Positions 1 through 7,197 of a stretch of 9,089 bases of DNA are shown here, piece after piece (position 1 is the first letter of the stretch; the number at the start of each line of letters is the position of its first letter). A program made the position numbers and the translations under genes. Source of the stretch: an uncultured Treponema sp. (GTDB lineage: Bacteria; Spirochaetota; Spirochaetia; Treponematales; Treponemataceae); the NCBI GenBank assembly GCA_937915735.1, contig CALGGS010000190.1:1-9089 (forward strand), written 5' to 3'. Below the pieces are notes generated by a model. The model searched no databases and had not been told where the DNA came from. It was given only the letters and a program-made list of their open reading frames with translations.

Positions 1-25
1 AAAAGTTACATATTTCTGTAAAAAA

Positions 26-916
26 TCAGCCCTTAACAGAACCGAGCATTGTACCCTTTGTAAAGTACTTCTGAATGAAAGGATAAGCAAGAATCATCGG
101 GATTGCAGACATAAAGACTGATGCAGCCTTAATAGCCTGAACCGGTGCCTCGCCAAATGCATTTACCTCAACATACTCATTCATACCGGAAGCCATCAAG
201 ATGTTGCGGAGCAAAATCGGAAGAGGCTGCAGGCTTGAATCGTTTAAGTAGAGAAGGGGATGCATAAAGTCATTCCAGAAGCCTACACCGTAGTAAAGGG
301 CAATCGTCAGAATAATCGGTTTTGAAAGAGGCAGAATGATTGAAAGCAGAACATACCATTCAGCGGCACCGTCAATACGGGCAGATTCCATCAAAGACTC
401 AGGAATGCCTTCAAAGAATCCGCGCATAATCAGACAGTTGTATGTACCGATTGCACCCGGAATAAAGACAGCCGCAATATGATCCGTTAAGCCCAGGCCA
501 GTAATAACCAAGTATGTCGGAATCATACCGATGTTGAACAGGTAGGGAATCAGAATAAAATAGTTCAGAATTTTGCGACCGGGCAGGCTCTTTACTGACA
601 TACAGTAAGAAAGGGGCACAGTAAGGAACAAGGCTGTAAAAACACCGAAAATAAAGATTTTCAGTGAGTTCCAGAATGCCATGATAAAGCCGGCATTACC
701 CAGCAAAGCCTTGTAGGCACTGGTGCTCCATTTCCAAGGAGCGAGGAACATACCTTCCAAGTTCGTACCGATAAAGGTGTTCGGACGGAAAGAAAGAGTA
801 ATAGTGCTCCAAATCGGAATTGCAATGGCAAGACCGATAAAAACAAGGAAAAGATTTACAAATACATAGAATGTGCGGTCACCCGCTGTCAGTTTAACTG
901 TCTTAGGTTTATCCAT
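26..916 (-). CDS. carbohydrate ABC transporter permease (LplC/YtcP-type, MalG-like)
   Basis: This 296-residue inner-membrane protein is one of two membrane subunits of a sugar importer. It is strongly hydrophobic with about six membrane segments, the first at residues 16-42. The cytoplasmic EAA loop that contacts the ATPase reads ESARIDGA at 177-184 and ends in IILP at 193-196. The C-terminus, AYPFIQKYFTKGTMLGSVKG, is the ending usual for the LplC/YtcP branch of the MalG-like family. The start at 916 is supported by a GAGGT ribosome-binding site at 924-928, 7 bases upstream. It begins 18 bases after the partner permease gene and is almost certainly co-transcribed with it. Family members take up oligosaccharides, including pectin-derived ones in Bacillus (YteP/YtcP), but this sequence alone does not give the substrate. 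A solute-binding lipoprotein gene often follows and may lie beyond the left edge. Confidence 0.93.
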   Translation of the reverse strand: MDKPKTVKLTAGDRTFYVFVNLFLVFIGLAIAIPIWSTITLSFRPNTFIGTNLEGMFLAPWKWSTSAYKALLGNAGFIMAFWNSLKIFIFGVFTALFLTVPLSYCMSVKSLPGRKILNYFILIPYLFNIGMIPTYLVITGLGLTDHIAAVFIPGAIGTYNCLIMRGFFEGIPESLMESARIDGAAEWYVLLSIILPLSKPIILTIALYYGVGFWNDFMHPLLYLNDSSLQPLPILLRNILMASGMNEYVEVNAFGEAPVQAIKAASVFMSAIPMILAYPFIQKYFTKGTMLGSVKG

Positions 917-934
917 CTTCGTTACCTCGATATT

Positions 935-1876
935 TTACAGAAGAGATGCGTCTGCAAGCTTCTTAACAACTTTGTTAGAGACCATAACAAGCAGCATACC
1001 AATGACACCCTTGAAGATACCGACTGCAGTTGCAAGAGCGAATTCAAACTGCAACAAGCCCTGACGGTAAACCCAAGTGTCGATAATATCAGCAACTGAA
1101 TAAACCGGAACTGAGTACAACATAAACATCTGGTTAAAGCCAGCGTCAAGAACGCGACCAAGCTTCAGCAGGACTACGGTAACGATAACCGGTTTGATTG
1201 ACGGGATAGTGATGTACCACACACGCTGTACGGCAGATGCACCTTCTACCATGGCTGCTTCAAAGAGGGAAGGATCAATACCCATCAAGGCAGCAATAAA
1301 GATGATTGCCGCCCAGCCCATTTCTTTCCAGGCATCAGAAATGATAACAATTGCCGGGAAGGTGTGGGTGTTAGTCAAGAAATCGACGGGCTGACCACCG
1401 CAGAACTTAACGATATCATTTACCATACCGTCACCAGGTGCAAGCAGGGCAAGCAGAATACCGTACATAATAACCCAAGAAAGGAAGTGCGGCAGATATG
1501 CCAAAGTCTGGACAATTTTGCGAAGCCAGTTCACCGTACATTCATACAGGGTCACTGCAAGGATAATCGAAAGCGGAACTGAAACACACAGCTTTGCAAG
1601 ACTATACAGAAGAGTATTGCGCAACAATTCACCAAAATAGAATGAATGGAAGAAGGTGGTAAAGTGCTTAAAACCTACCCAAGGACTTCCCCAGATTCCA
1701 TTAATAGCGGTAAAATCCTTAAAGGCAATCTGACCGTTAATAATCGGTCCCCACTTAAGGACAGCATAATACACTACCGGAATAACAAGCAGTGCATACA
1801 CAGAAAAGTGTCTCTTAATCTCTTTCCAAAGATCCTTTTTAGGCGCTTTGGTAACAGTTGTAGCTTGTTCGCTCAT
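935..1876 (-). CDS. carbohydrate ABC transporter permease (LplB/YteP-type, MalF-like)
   Basis: This 313-residue membrane subunit pairs with the permease encoded just downstream. The cytoplasmic N-terminus is short and charged. The first membrane helix, around residues 25-42, is followed by the family-typical KWGPIINGQIAFKDF stretch. The EAA loop reads EAAMVEGAS at 206-214 and ends in ITIP at 222-225. The reading frame stays open 22 codons further upstream, to an ATG at 1942. I chose the ATG at 1876 because a GAGG ribosome-binding site (1883-1886) sits 6 bases before it, and because the extra 22 residues (Arg- and Cys-rich) do not look like this family. The upstream extension would also cover the inverted repeat at 1899-1928. 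The regulator gene ends 89 bases upstream on the same strand, so read-through or separate control are both possible. Substrate is unknown; pectin-derived sugars are inferred from the neighbouring uxaB. Confidence 0.92.
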   Translation of the reverse strand: MSEQATTVTKAPKKDLWKEIKRHFSVYALLVIPVVYYAVLKWGPIINGQIAFKDFTAINGIWGSPWVGFKHFTTFFHSFYFGELLRNTLLYSLAKLCVSVPLSIILAVTLYECTVNWLRKIVQTLAYLPHFLSWVIMYGILLALLAPGDGMVNDIVKFCGGQPVDFLTNTHTFPAIVIISDAWKEMGWAAIIFIAALMGIDPSLFEAAMVEGASAVQRVWYITIPSIKPVIVTVVLLKLGRVLDAGFNQMFMLYSVPVYSVADIIDTWVYRQGLLQFEFALATAVGIFKGVIGMLLVMVSNKVVKKLADASLL

Positions 1877-1882
1877 ATCTAA

Positions 1883-1886
1883 CCTC
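1883..1886 (-). promoter_or_regulatory. ribosome-binding site that fixes the upstream permease start
   Basis: GAGG on the minus strand lies 6 bases before the ATG at 1876. It favours this start over the in-frame ATG at 1942. Confidence 0.75.
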
Positions 1887-1898
1887 AGTCTACACATA

Positions 1899-1928
1899 GT
1901 AGCGCAATTTCTACGAAAAATTGCGTAC
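1899..1928. repeat. inverted repeat in the leader between regulator and permease genes
   Basis: CGCAATTT (1903-1910) and AAATTGCG (1918-1925) are perfect 8-base inverted arms around a 7-base loop, CTACGAA. The symmetry extends to GTA (1899-1901) and TAC (1926-1928) if G1902 is bulged out. It lies 22 bases before the permease start codon. No T-run follows it on the minus strand, so it does not look like a terminator. An operator or an mRNA stem-loop is possible; the function is not known. Confidence 0.55.
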
Positions 1929-1965
1929 ATCTTATTGGACAATACCGCACAATTTTCAGTGTTTT

Positions 1966-4900
1966 TTACTGTTTTGTACGGATCTTTCCCGGCGGAACCC
2001 CATATATCTTCTTGAACACACGACAGAAATACGCCTGATCCTGAAAACCGGATTTTTCAGCAACCTCATATATCGTATCGTTTGTTTCAAGCAGCAGCTT
2101 TGTCGCCAGATAAATGCGGAACCGATTCAAATACTCCCACAAGGATAAGCCTATTTCTTTATGGAAGATTCGGGTCAAATAATCCTCGCTCACATGCACC
2201 GTATCCGCAAGCTTCCAGCGGACAATCTGCTGGGAGGCATTCAAATTCAGATAAAGAATTGCCTTTTTGACCAGCGCACCGGTATGGGGCGGTAAAATTT
2301 CATCTCCAGAAAGGATAGCCTGTATGCGCTCGTTAAACTGCTCTGATTCTGCAGCCCCCCGGTTGCACAGGATAATTCGGGGATGATTGCATAAAAGCTC
2401 AACGTCCTCAGCAGAAGTAATTATATCCGGCAGAACCAATATTGGCACCATAACCGTTTTCTGATTGCGACGGATTGTCACAATCATCTCTTCGGTAACC
2501 GTCTCAAAGACTATAAGCGACGGCGTTATTTCCTGCAGGACTCCATCAAGCTCTGCCATGGTATTGATAACAACCGTATTGTCGGGGGTCGCCCAAGTGC
2601 CGTAGCGGGTATGCTTTGCCCCGATAAAAAGAACAGATGTCGCTTTCTGCTCCTGCACTTTCTGCTCAATCACTTCTGCAAATGTATGTCCGATAAGCTT
2701 CTTGCTGAAACAAAGCACCGAAGCCCGTGACAAATGCTCATGATGCCGCATGCCGTTCACTTTTATCCAGTCATTTATCGCTGACGAGTCAGGCTCCCAA
2801 TAAAGAACAACTTTTTCCGTCTGGCTTTCGATGCCGTATTCTCCGCCGACAGCAACCCTGTCCTCGTCGAAAAATTGCACCTGCTCCTTAAACACTGTCT
2901 TGCCGATATCCTGCTCAGACAAGGTATAGACGCTTATACTGCGGACATCCTGCTTAAGTGGAGGAAGCCCCGTAAGATTAGGCCAGGGCAGCAAAATTGT
3001 TGTCCGATCGGCATCGGTAAAAATCTCGCCATATTGCAGCAATATCAGTTTTTCTGCCAACAGCAGCTCAGGTTTATGCCAGTCCAGCCGCTGGGAATCT
3101 ACTGTTATATGAACACCAGCAAAATCCAGGCTTACCGTTTGGATGCCTGCGCTAAAGTCAAAAATCGTCTGCAACGCTTTCTTCAGGCGCATCACATCGC
3201 CATATAGAAGAGGAATCGAAGCCGGAAGCTTATATTCTCCCCGGGGAAGCAGCTGCCCAATGTCAAACAGGGTCTTGTTCATGGGCAGATCGTTCACCTG
3301 GGTCCTTGTCAAATCAACCAAGGTCTCTGTTTTCTCAAGCTGTGCATCTATCTGCGATTTTAGGAAAATAAGCTGCTCACTCAAGATATCCGAATCAAGA
3401 ACACCGTTCTCGATATTCGTCTCCATTTGAGTAAGTTTTGCCGACAAGTGCTTAAGCGGATCACAAAGGTCGCTCCCCACATTTGCAAAAAATTCCGTCT
3501 TTGCAAATTCTGCCTGCTCAGCCACCTGCCGGGCGGCAGTTGTTTCCTCAAATAATGCAATGCTCTGCAAGGTGCTGCTGACAGCAGACCGCAAATCCTC
3601 GTAAAACAATCCGCCACAGTTTGAATAACCGCATATCAAATAGCCAAGAGACTGATTCTCTATAAAGAGCGGCTGGACGACATAGACCCCGTAGTCATAC
3701 TCCCGTTTATATGCCTCGGGAACAAGCAGCTGATTTGCAAAAACAGTCTCGTCAAGATGAATCTCACCGGCATCATTAAATGAACAGATATGCTTTGAAA
3801 GCTCTTTCGACTCGTTCAGAATAATTGCCGCATTCCTAATACCGACCTGCGGCAAATACTGGGCAAGAATCTTCGCCAGCGATTCCCTGTCATGAACAGA
3901 AAGGAGCTTGCCTTTCAGTGCGCTTAAAATACCGCCGATATGAGCAGCCTCAAACTGCCTGCGCGCAGCGACACGTCCTTGAACCTGGGGAATAATGACA
4001 TGAACGCCACGTAAAATTCTATCCAAATACTCCTGCGGCAGACAGTTAGCATTACGCAGTATGTTTTCAGCAACAAACAGCTTTGATATTTCCCTTCCCC
4101 GTTCAAAATAACTCGTCAAAGCCTCCGTAAGCACGGCAAAGAACTCATTCTGATTGTTCTCAAACAAGTTACGGACCAGCTTTTCAAGGGCCGAGACCGT
4201 ATTCTCATTGCAGGGTCTGAAGGCATCAATCAGCTCCTCCAGCAGCTGCTGCTGTGTTTTTGCATGGACATGCAGCTCCGATGTAGCAATCCAAGACTTA
4301 AAATTATTGCATCCGCAACTTTCCCGGACAACCTTGTATGTCGCCAACGAACAGTCTGCCGGCGTCTCCTCAGACAGCAGTCCTTTTATCATCCGGTGGG
4401 CCGCAAGCCCCATCTCCTCATAAGGCATATGCACCGTAGAAAAAGGAATCGTCGTAACGCGGCTCTCTACAGAATCATTAAAACCGCCGACCTTGACATC
4501 CCCAGGAACCTTATAGCCCTTGCTTTCCAGCCATTCTACCGCCGAGAAAGCCATCATGTCGCTGGCAGCAATAACCGTATCAAAGTCCCTTCCAGGAAGC
4601 AGCCCCCGCTCCCCGCAAAGCTGCTCAATTGCCTTGCCGCCGTCAGACCAGGCAAAATTATCGCTGACGAGTTTGTTCAAATACTCACCAAGCCCCACTT
4701 TAACCGCGACATCCTCAAAAGCACGGAAACGGTCCTCCGCCGAGGTGTGGTTTGCCGGACCCCGCAGAAAGGCAATACGTCTGGCACCATGCACATTGAT
4801 AAAGTGCTCCACCAGTTCTTTCATGCCGTCATAAGCATTAAAGGCCACCAAGGGCAGGTCTTTTATCTTTTGTCCGATAGTTACTGTTGGTAAAAAACTG

Positions 4901-5187
4901 AAAGCATCATGAAAGGAAGTCAAATCATCAAGCGAAACAGCACCACCAATACTTGAAGCCCAGCTAATCAACCCGTCAATATTTTCTTTATTTGCCAATG
5001 AATAAATCGCATTACGCGGAGTATCCGGCGTAGGCATTGTGTGCAACCGTCCGCCTGGAAAAATAAAAAAAGCCCCGTTTTCCTGCAAGGCATTCTCTGC
5101 AAGCCGTGTCCACATCTCTATAGAAGACCCGGTATGAATAGAAGCGAGAATAAAGCCTACGCGTTTGCTTGATGAATTCGTACTCAT
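1966..5187 (-). CDS. fused sensor-regulator: LacI-like ligand-binding, GAF-like, degenerate kinase and receiver regions, AraC-type HTH
   Basis: This 1073-residue cytoplasmic transcription regulator has no signal peptide or membrane segments. Residues 8-290 resemble the LacI/GalR ligand-binding core (RVGFILASIH near the start, later VIAASDMMAFSAVEWL and VKVGGFNDS), but there is no N-terminal LacI DNA-binding domain. Residues 425-545 look GAF-like. At 555-645 a DHp-like helix pair carries FFANVGSDLCDPL (566-578) where kinases have FFANxSHELRTPL, so the phospho-accepting His is Ser572. Residues 655-735 keep parts of an ATPase fold without its glycine boxes. Residues 850-960 look receiver-like, with Glu895 where the phospho-accepting Asp should be. 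Residues 985-1070 are a convincing AraC double HTH (SEDYLTRIFHKEIG; YEVAEKSGFQDQAYFCRVFKKIYG). It probably binds a sugar and controls the flanking transporter and uxaB. An AGG 6 bases before the ATG is a weak ribosome-binding site. The N- and C-terminal calls are firm; the middle ones are moderate. Confidence 0.9.
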   Translation of the reverse strand: MSTNSSSKRVGFILASIHTGSSIEMWTRLAENALQENGAFFIFPGGRLHTMPTPDTPRNAIYSLANKENIDGLISWASSIGGAVSLDDLTSFHDAFSFLPTVTIGQKIKDLPLVAFNAYDGMKELVEHFINVHGARRIAFLRGPANHTSAEDRFRAFEDVAVKVGLGEYLNKLVSDNFAWSDGGKAIEQLCGERGLLPGRDFDTVIAASDMMAFSAVEWLESKGYKVPGDVKVGGFNDSVESRVTTIPFSTVHMPYEEMGLAAHRMIKGLLSEETPADCSLATYKVVRESCGCNNFKSWIATSELHVHAKTQQQLLEELIDAFRPCNENTVSALEKLVRNLFENNQNEFFAVLTEALTSYFERGREISKLFVAENILRNANCLPQEYLDRILRGVHVIIPQVQGRVAARRQFEAAHIGGILSALKGKLLSVHDRESLAKILAQYLPQVGIRNAAIILNESKELSKHICSFNDAGEIHLDETVFANQLLVPEAYKREYDYGVYVVQPLFIENQSLGYLICGYSNCGGLFYEDLRSAVSSTLQSIALFEETTAARQVAEQAEFAKTEFFANVGSDLCDPLKHLSAKLTQMETNIENGVLDSDILSEQLIFLKSQIDAQLEKTETLVDLTRTQVNDLPMNKTLFDIGQLLPRGEYKLPASIPLLYGDVMRLKKALQTIFDFSAGIQTVSLDFAGVHITVDSQRLDWHKPELLLAEKLILLQYGEIFTDADRTTILLPWPNLTGLPPLKQDVRSISVYTLSEQDIGKTVFKEQVQFFDEDRVAVGGEYGIESQTEKVVLYWEPDSSAINDWIKVNGMRHHEHLSRASVLCFSKKLIGHTFAEVIEQKVQEQKATSVLFIGAKHTRYGTWATPDNTVVINTMAELDGVLQEITPSLIVFETVTEEMIVTIRRNQKTVMVPILVLPDIITSAEDVELLCNHPRIILCNRGAAESEQFNERIQAILSGDEILPPHTGALVKKAILYLNLNASQQIVRWKLADTVHVSEDYLTRIFHKEIGLSLWEYLNRFRIYLATKLLLETNDTIYEVAEKSGFQDQAYFCRVFKKIYGVPPGKIRTKQ

Positions 5188-5203
5188 TATAAACCTAACT
5201 TGT

Positions 5204-5232
5204 ATTTTACTGTGATGTCGTTTTTTTTACAA
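5204..5232 (-). promoter_or_regulatory. candidate sigma-70 promoter for the regulator gene
   Basis: On the minus strand, TTGTAA (5227-5232) and TAAAAT (5204-5209) are separated by 17 bases. They match the -35 and -10 consensus at 4/6 and 5/6 positions. The predicted transcript would begin about 10 bases before the start codon, leaving a very short leader, which lowers confidence. A-rich sequence makes chance matches easy here. Confidence 0.35.
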
Positions 5233-5263
5233 GGTAGTTTTGTTTTGTCCAAATAGCATTTTA

Positions 5264-5302
5264 GGGAAAGCCTGGGAAAAAGTTACGGTTTTTAACAAAA
5301 AG
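5264..5302. promoter_or_regulatory. candidate regulator-binding direct repeats in the divergent intergenic region
   Basis: GGGAAA occurs at 5264-5269 and 5274-5279, 10 bases apart. AAAAAG occurs at 5277-5282 and 5297-5302, 20 bases apart. Spacing near one or two helical turns suits an AraC-type protein that binds direct half-sites. The motifs are short and A-rich, so this is only a pointer. The 209-base region holds no gene. Confidence 0.22.
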
Positions 5303-5349
5303 CTGTCACTAATCGCTATAGAGATTTTTGCCGTAAAAGCGTATATACT
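5292..5349 (+). promoter_or_regulatory. candidate promoter region for uxaB
   Basis: TTAACA (5292-5297) is one mismatch from the -35 consensus and is followed after 19 bases by TATAGA (5317-5322). A second -10-like hexamer, TATACT (5344-5349), lacks a convincing -35 at the usual distance, which could mean an activator-dependent promoter. Neither is decisive. Confidence 0.3.
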
Positions 5350-5384
5350 GTAAGCAATAGTTTTTATTCCCAATACGAACTTCT

Positions 5385-5389
5385 GGAGG
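5385..5389 (+). promoter_or_regulatory. strong ribosome-binding site of uxaB
   Basis: A perfect GGAGG lies 7 bases before the ATG at 5397. It is the strongest ribosome-binding site in the window and confirms the start. Confidence 0.85.
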
Positions 5390-5396
5390 TTCAAAA

Positions 5397-6959
5397 ATGG
5401 CTCTTAAGTCAATTAAAGACGTAGTAAAAACAGTACAGCGCCCCGAAAAGGTGCTTCAGTTCGGCGAGGGCGGATTCCTCCGCGCATTCGTAGACTGGCA
5501 GATTGATATTGTAAACGAAAAGACCGACTTCAACGGCAACATCGTAATCGTGCAGCCCCTGGAAAAAGGCATGATTGATGCGATGAACGCCCAGAACAAC
5601 CTGTACACCACCGTTCTCCGCGGTATGAAAGACGGAAAGCCCACTGTAGAGACCCGGGCCATCAATTCTGTAAGCCGCTCAATCAACCCCTATACGAACT
5701 ATGACGACTACATTGCCCTGGCTTCCAGCCCGGACCTGCGCTTTATCGTCTCCAACACCACCGAGGCCGGCATCCGCTTTGACTCAGAAATCGACGGCGT
5801 CCCGGTAACTCTCGACCAGAAGCCCCAGAAAAACTTCCCTGCAAAAGTCACCGCTTTCTTGTACAAACGCTTCCAGGCATTCAAGGGCGACACTTCAAAG
5901 GGCTTGATTTTGATTCCTTGTGAACTTTCTGACCAGGCCGGCCTTAACCTTCGCATCAACATCCTCCGCTACGCAGAAATGTGGCAGCTGGGACCAGACT
6001 TCATCAACTGGTTCGACGAGGCTTGTGATGTCTGCTCATGCTTGGTTGACCGCATCGTTCCGGGATACTTCCCACTCCTTGCAAAAGAAGAAAACGGCAA
6101 GACTCAGGCAGAAAACCTCTGCGAAAAACTGGGCTATGAGGACAAACTCCTCGACTCAGCAGAACTTTTCCACTTCTGGGTTATCGAATCTAAAAAATCA
6201 CACGAAGACGAGCTTCCACTCGTTAAGGCCGGCTTGCAGGTTAAGTGGGTTCAGAACATGGACTACTACCACACACGCAAAGTCCGCATCTTGAACGGCG
6301 CACACACATCTTCAGTTTTGGCAGCATTCTTGGCAGGCTCAAACTATGTTCAGGATATCGTCTGCTCAGAGAAAGTCGGAAGCGGATTCAACACACCAAA
6401 TGCCGACGCACAGAAATTCATGCACGACATCATCTTCAACGAAATCGTTCCTTCAATCGACGGCGATCAGGAAGACTTGAAGAAATACGCACAGGATGTT
6501 TGGACCCGCTTCCAGAACCCCTTCAACCCCCACCGCTTGATTGAGATTTCCTTGAACTCTGTGGCAAAATACTGGACACGCTGTCTGCCTTCTGTATTGC
6601 AGTCTGTCAAGAAGAACGGCTCAGTTCCAAAGCTGCTTGGTTTCTCAATCGCAGCCCTCATCGCCTTCTACAACGGCACAGAAATCAAAGACAACGCAAA
6701 AGGCCAGAAGTGCCTGATTTCTAAGCGCGAAGAAGGCGAATACGAAAACCTCGACACACTCCCAGTTCTCGAATTCTTCGCTGCCCTCAACAAAGAAACA
6801 AAAGACGCAAAGGTTATCGCAAACCGCGTTTTGAGCAACGTTGACTTCTGGAAGGAAGATTTGACAAAGGTTAGCGGCCTCGAAGCAGCTGTGGCTGGTC
6901 ACCTGGAATCAATCCAGAAAGACGGAATGAAAGTTGCGTTGGCAAATATTGTAAAATAA
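5397..6959 (+). CDS. uxaB: tagaturonate reductase (altronate oxidoreductase), EC 1.1.1.58
   Basis: This cytoplasmic enzyme reduces D-tagaturonate to D-altronate with NADH in the isomerase pathway for galacturonate, the main sugar of pectin. The 520-residue product belongs to the mannitol dehydrogenase family and resembles E. coli UxaB along its length: QFGEGGFLRAFVDWQID near residue 21 (Rossmann nucleotide-binding start), YTTVLRG at 70-76, SNTTEAGI at 119-126 and IPCEL at 173-177. KVRILNGAHT at 295-304 supplies the family catalytic Lys295, Asn300 and His303. It is somewhat longer than the roughly 480-residue E. coli enzyme, partly from extra sequence around 428-455. These motifs fit UxaB better than fructuronate reductase UxuB. 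It is transcribed divergently from the sensor-regulator, a classic arrangement for local control. Many C-ending codons and the strong GGAGG suggest high expression. No other galacturonate-pathway gene is in the window. Confidence 0.93.
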   Translation: MALKSIKDVVKTVQRPEKVLQFGEGGFLRAFVDWQIDIVNEKTDFNGNIVIVQPLEKGMIDAMNAQNNLYTTVLRGMKDGKPTVETRAINSVSRSINPYTNYDDYIALASSPDLRFIVSNTTEAGIRFDSEIDGVPVTLDQKPQKNFPAKVTAFLYKRFQAFKGDTSKGLILIPCELSDQAGLNLRINILRYAEMWQLGPDFINWFDEACDVCSCLVDRIVPGYFPLLAKEENGKTQAENLCEKLGYEDKLLDSAELFHFWVIESKKSHEDELPLVKAGLQVKWVQNMDYYHTRKVRILNGAHTSSVLAAFLAGSNYVQDIVCSEKVGSGFNTPNADAQKFMHDIIFNEIVPSIDGDQEDLKKYAQDVWTRFQNPFNPHRLIEISLNSVAKYWTRCLPSVLQSVKKNGSVPKLLGFSIAALIAFYNGTEIKDNAKGQKCLISKREEGEYENLDTLPVLEFFAALNKETKDAKVIANRVLSNVDFWKEDLTKVSGLEAAVAGHLESIQKDGMKVALANIVK

Positions 6960-6967
6960 AAGCAAGG

Positions 6968-7010
6968 CGAGTTTGCGTGAGTTTTGCAAAGCAAATACTC
7001 CGCATACTCG
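6968..7010. repeat. long imperfect hairpin just after uxaB
   Basis: CGAGT (6968-6972) pairs with ACTCG (7006-7010), TGCG (6974-6977) with CGCA (7001-7004), GAGT (6979-6982) with ACTC (6997-7000), and TTTGC (6983-6987) with GCAAA (6991-6995), around an AAA loop. There is one T-T mismatch and two single-base bulges. It starts 8 bases after the uxaB stop codon. No T-run follows, so it is not a standard terminator; it could protect the mRNA 3' end or be a mobile or repeat remnant. Confidence 0.55.
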
Positions 7011-7033
7011 TTAAGCAAGCTTGCGTGCGACGC

Positions 7034-7081
7034 ATTCAGTCTAAAGGTATGAAAAAAGCCTTGGCTGACATTGTAAAATAA
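7034..7081 (+). pseudogene. leftover 3' end of a second uxaB-like gene
   Basis: The frame ending at the TAA at 7079-7081 reads IQSKGMKKALADIVK, against IQKDGMKVALANIVK at the end of uxaB: 11 of 15 residues are identical. The similarity continues past both stop codons into GCAAGGCG (6962-6969 and 7082-7089). Over the aligned stretch about 42 of 56 bases match. Codons for conserved residues differ at third positions (GGA/GGT, GCG/GCC, GCA/GCT), as expected of a diverged coding copy rather than a fresh duplication. Homology stops upstream of 7034. It is a fragment with no possible function of its own as an enzyme. How it arose (gene replacement or old tandem duplication) is inference. Confidence 0.6.
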
Positions 7082-7146
7082 GCAAGGCGGGGATGTCTGA
7101 AAAGTATTGTCATGCTGTATTCGTAACGAAGTTTTGAACGACTTGA

Positions 7147-7197
7147 CCTGCCTGACCTGCCTTGCCGCCTGCCTGTCGGCAAGGCAAGTCAGGCAGG
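7147..7197. repeat. GC-rich inverted repeat with 21-base arms and a competing fold
   Basis: Bases 7147-7167 and 7177-7197 are inverted copies matching at 20 of 21 positions, with a 9-base loop. The heptamer CCTGCCT occurs three times in the left half (7147, 7156, 7168). An alternative perfect 10-base stem joins CCGCCTGCCT (7165-7174) to AGGCAGGCGG (7191-7200), so the two hairpins exclude each other. It lies between convergent genes. No T-run follows on either strand. It looks like a REP-like or other dispersed intergenic palindrome, possibly also stopping transcription. Confidence 0.7.

Noticed and set aside
1877..1942. Longer N-terminus for the upstream permease, from the ATG at 1942
   Set aside because: The extra 22 residues do not fit the family, and a good ribosome-binding site precedes the internal ATG at 1876.
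1957..1971. Possible terminator after the regulator gene (CAGT and ACTG around a T-run)
   Set aside because: The stem is only 4 bases, overlaps the regulator's stop codon and has no following T-run on the minus strand.
4264..4893. 209-codon plus-strand open frame inside the regulator gene
   Set aside because: It lies fully antisense to the convincing ligand-binding domain of the regulator, shows no recognisable protein features and has no clear ribosome-binding site.
7147..7176. Three CCTGCCT units as a possible short CRISPR-like or tandem-repeat array
   Set aside because: Units are only 7 bases, unevenly spaced by 9 and 12 bases, and without spacers. They are better explained as part of the palindrome.
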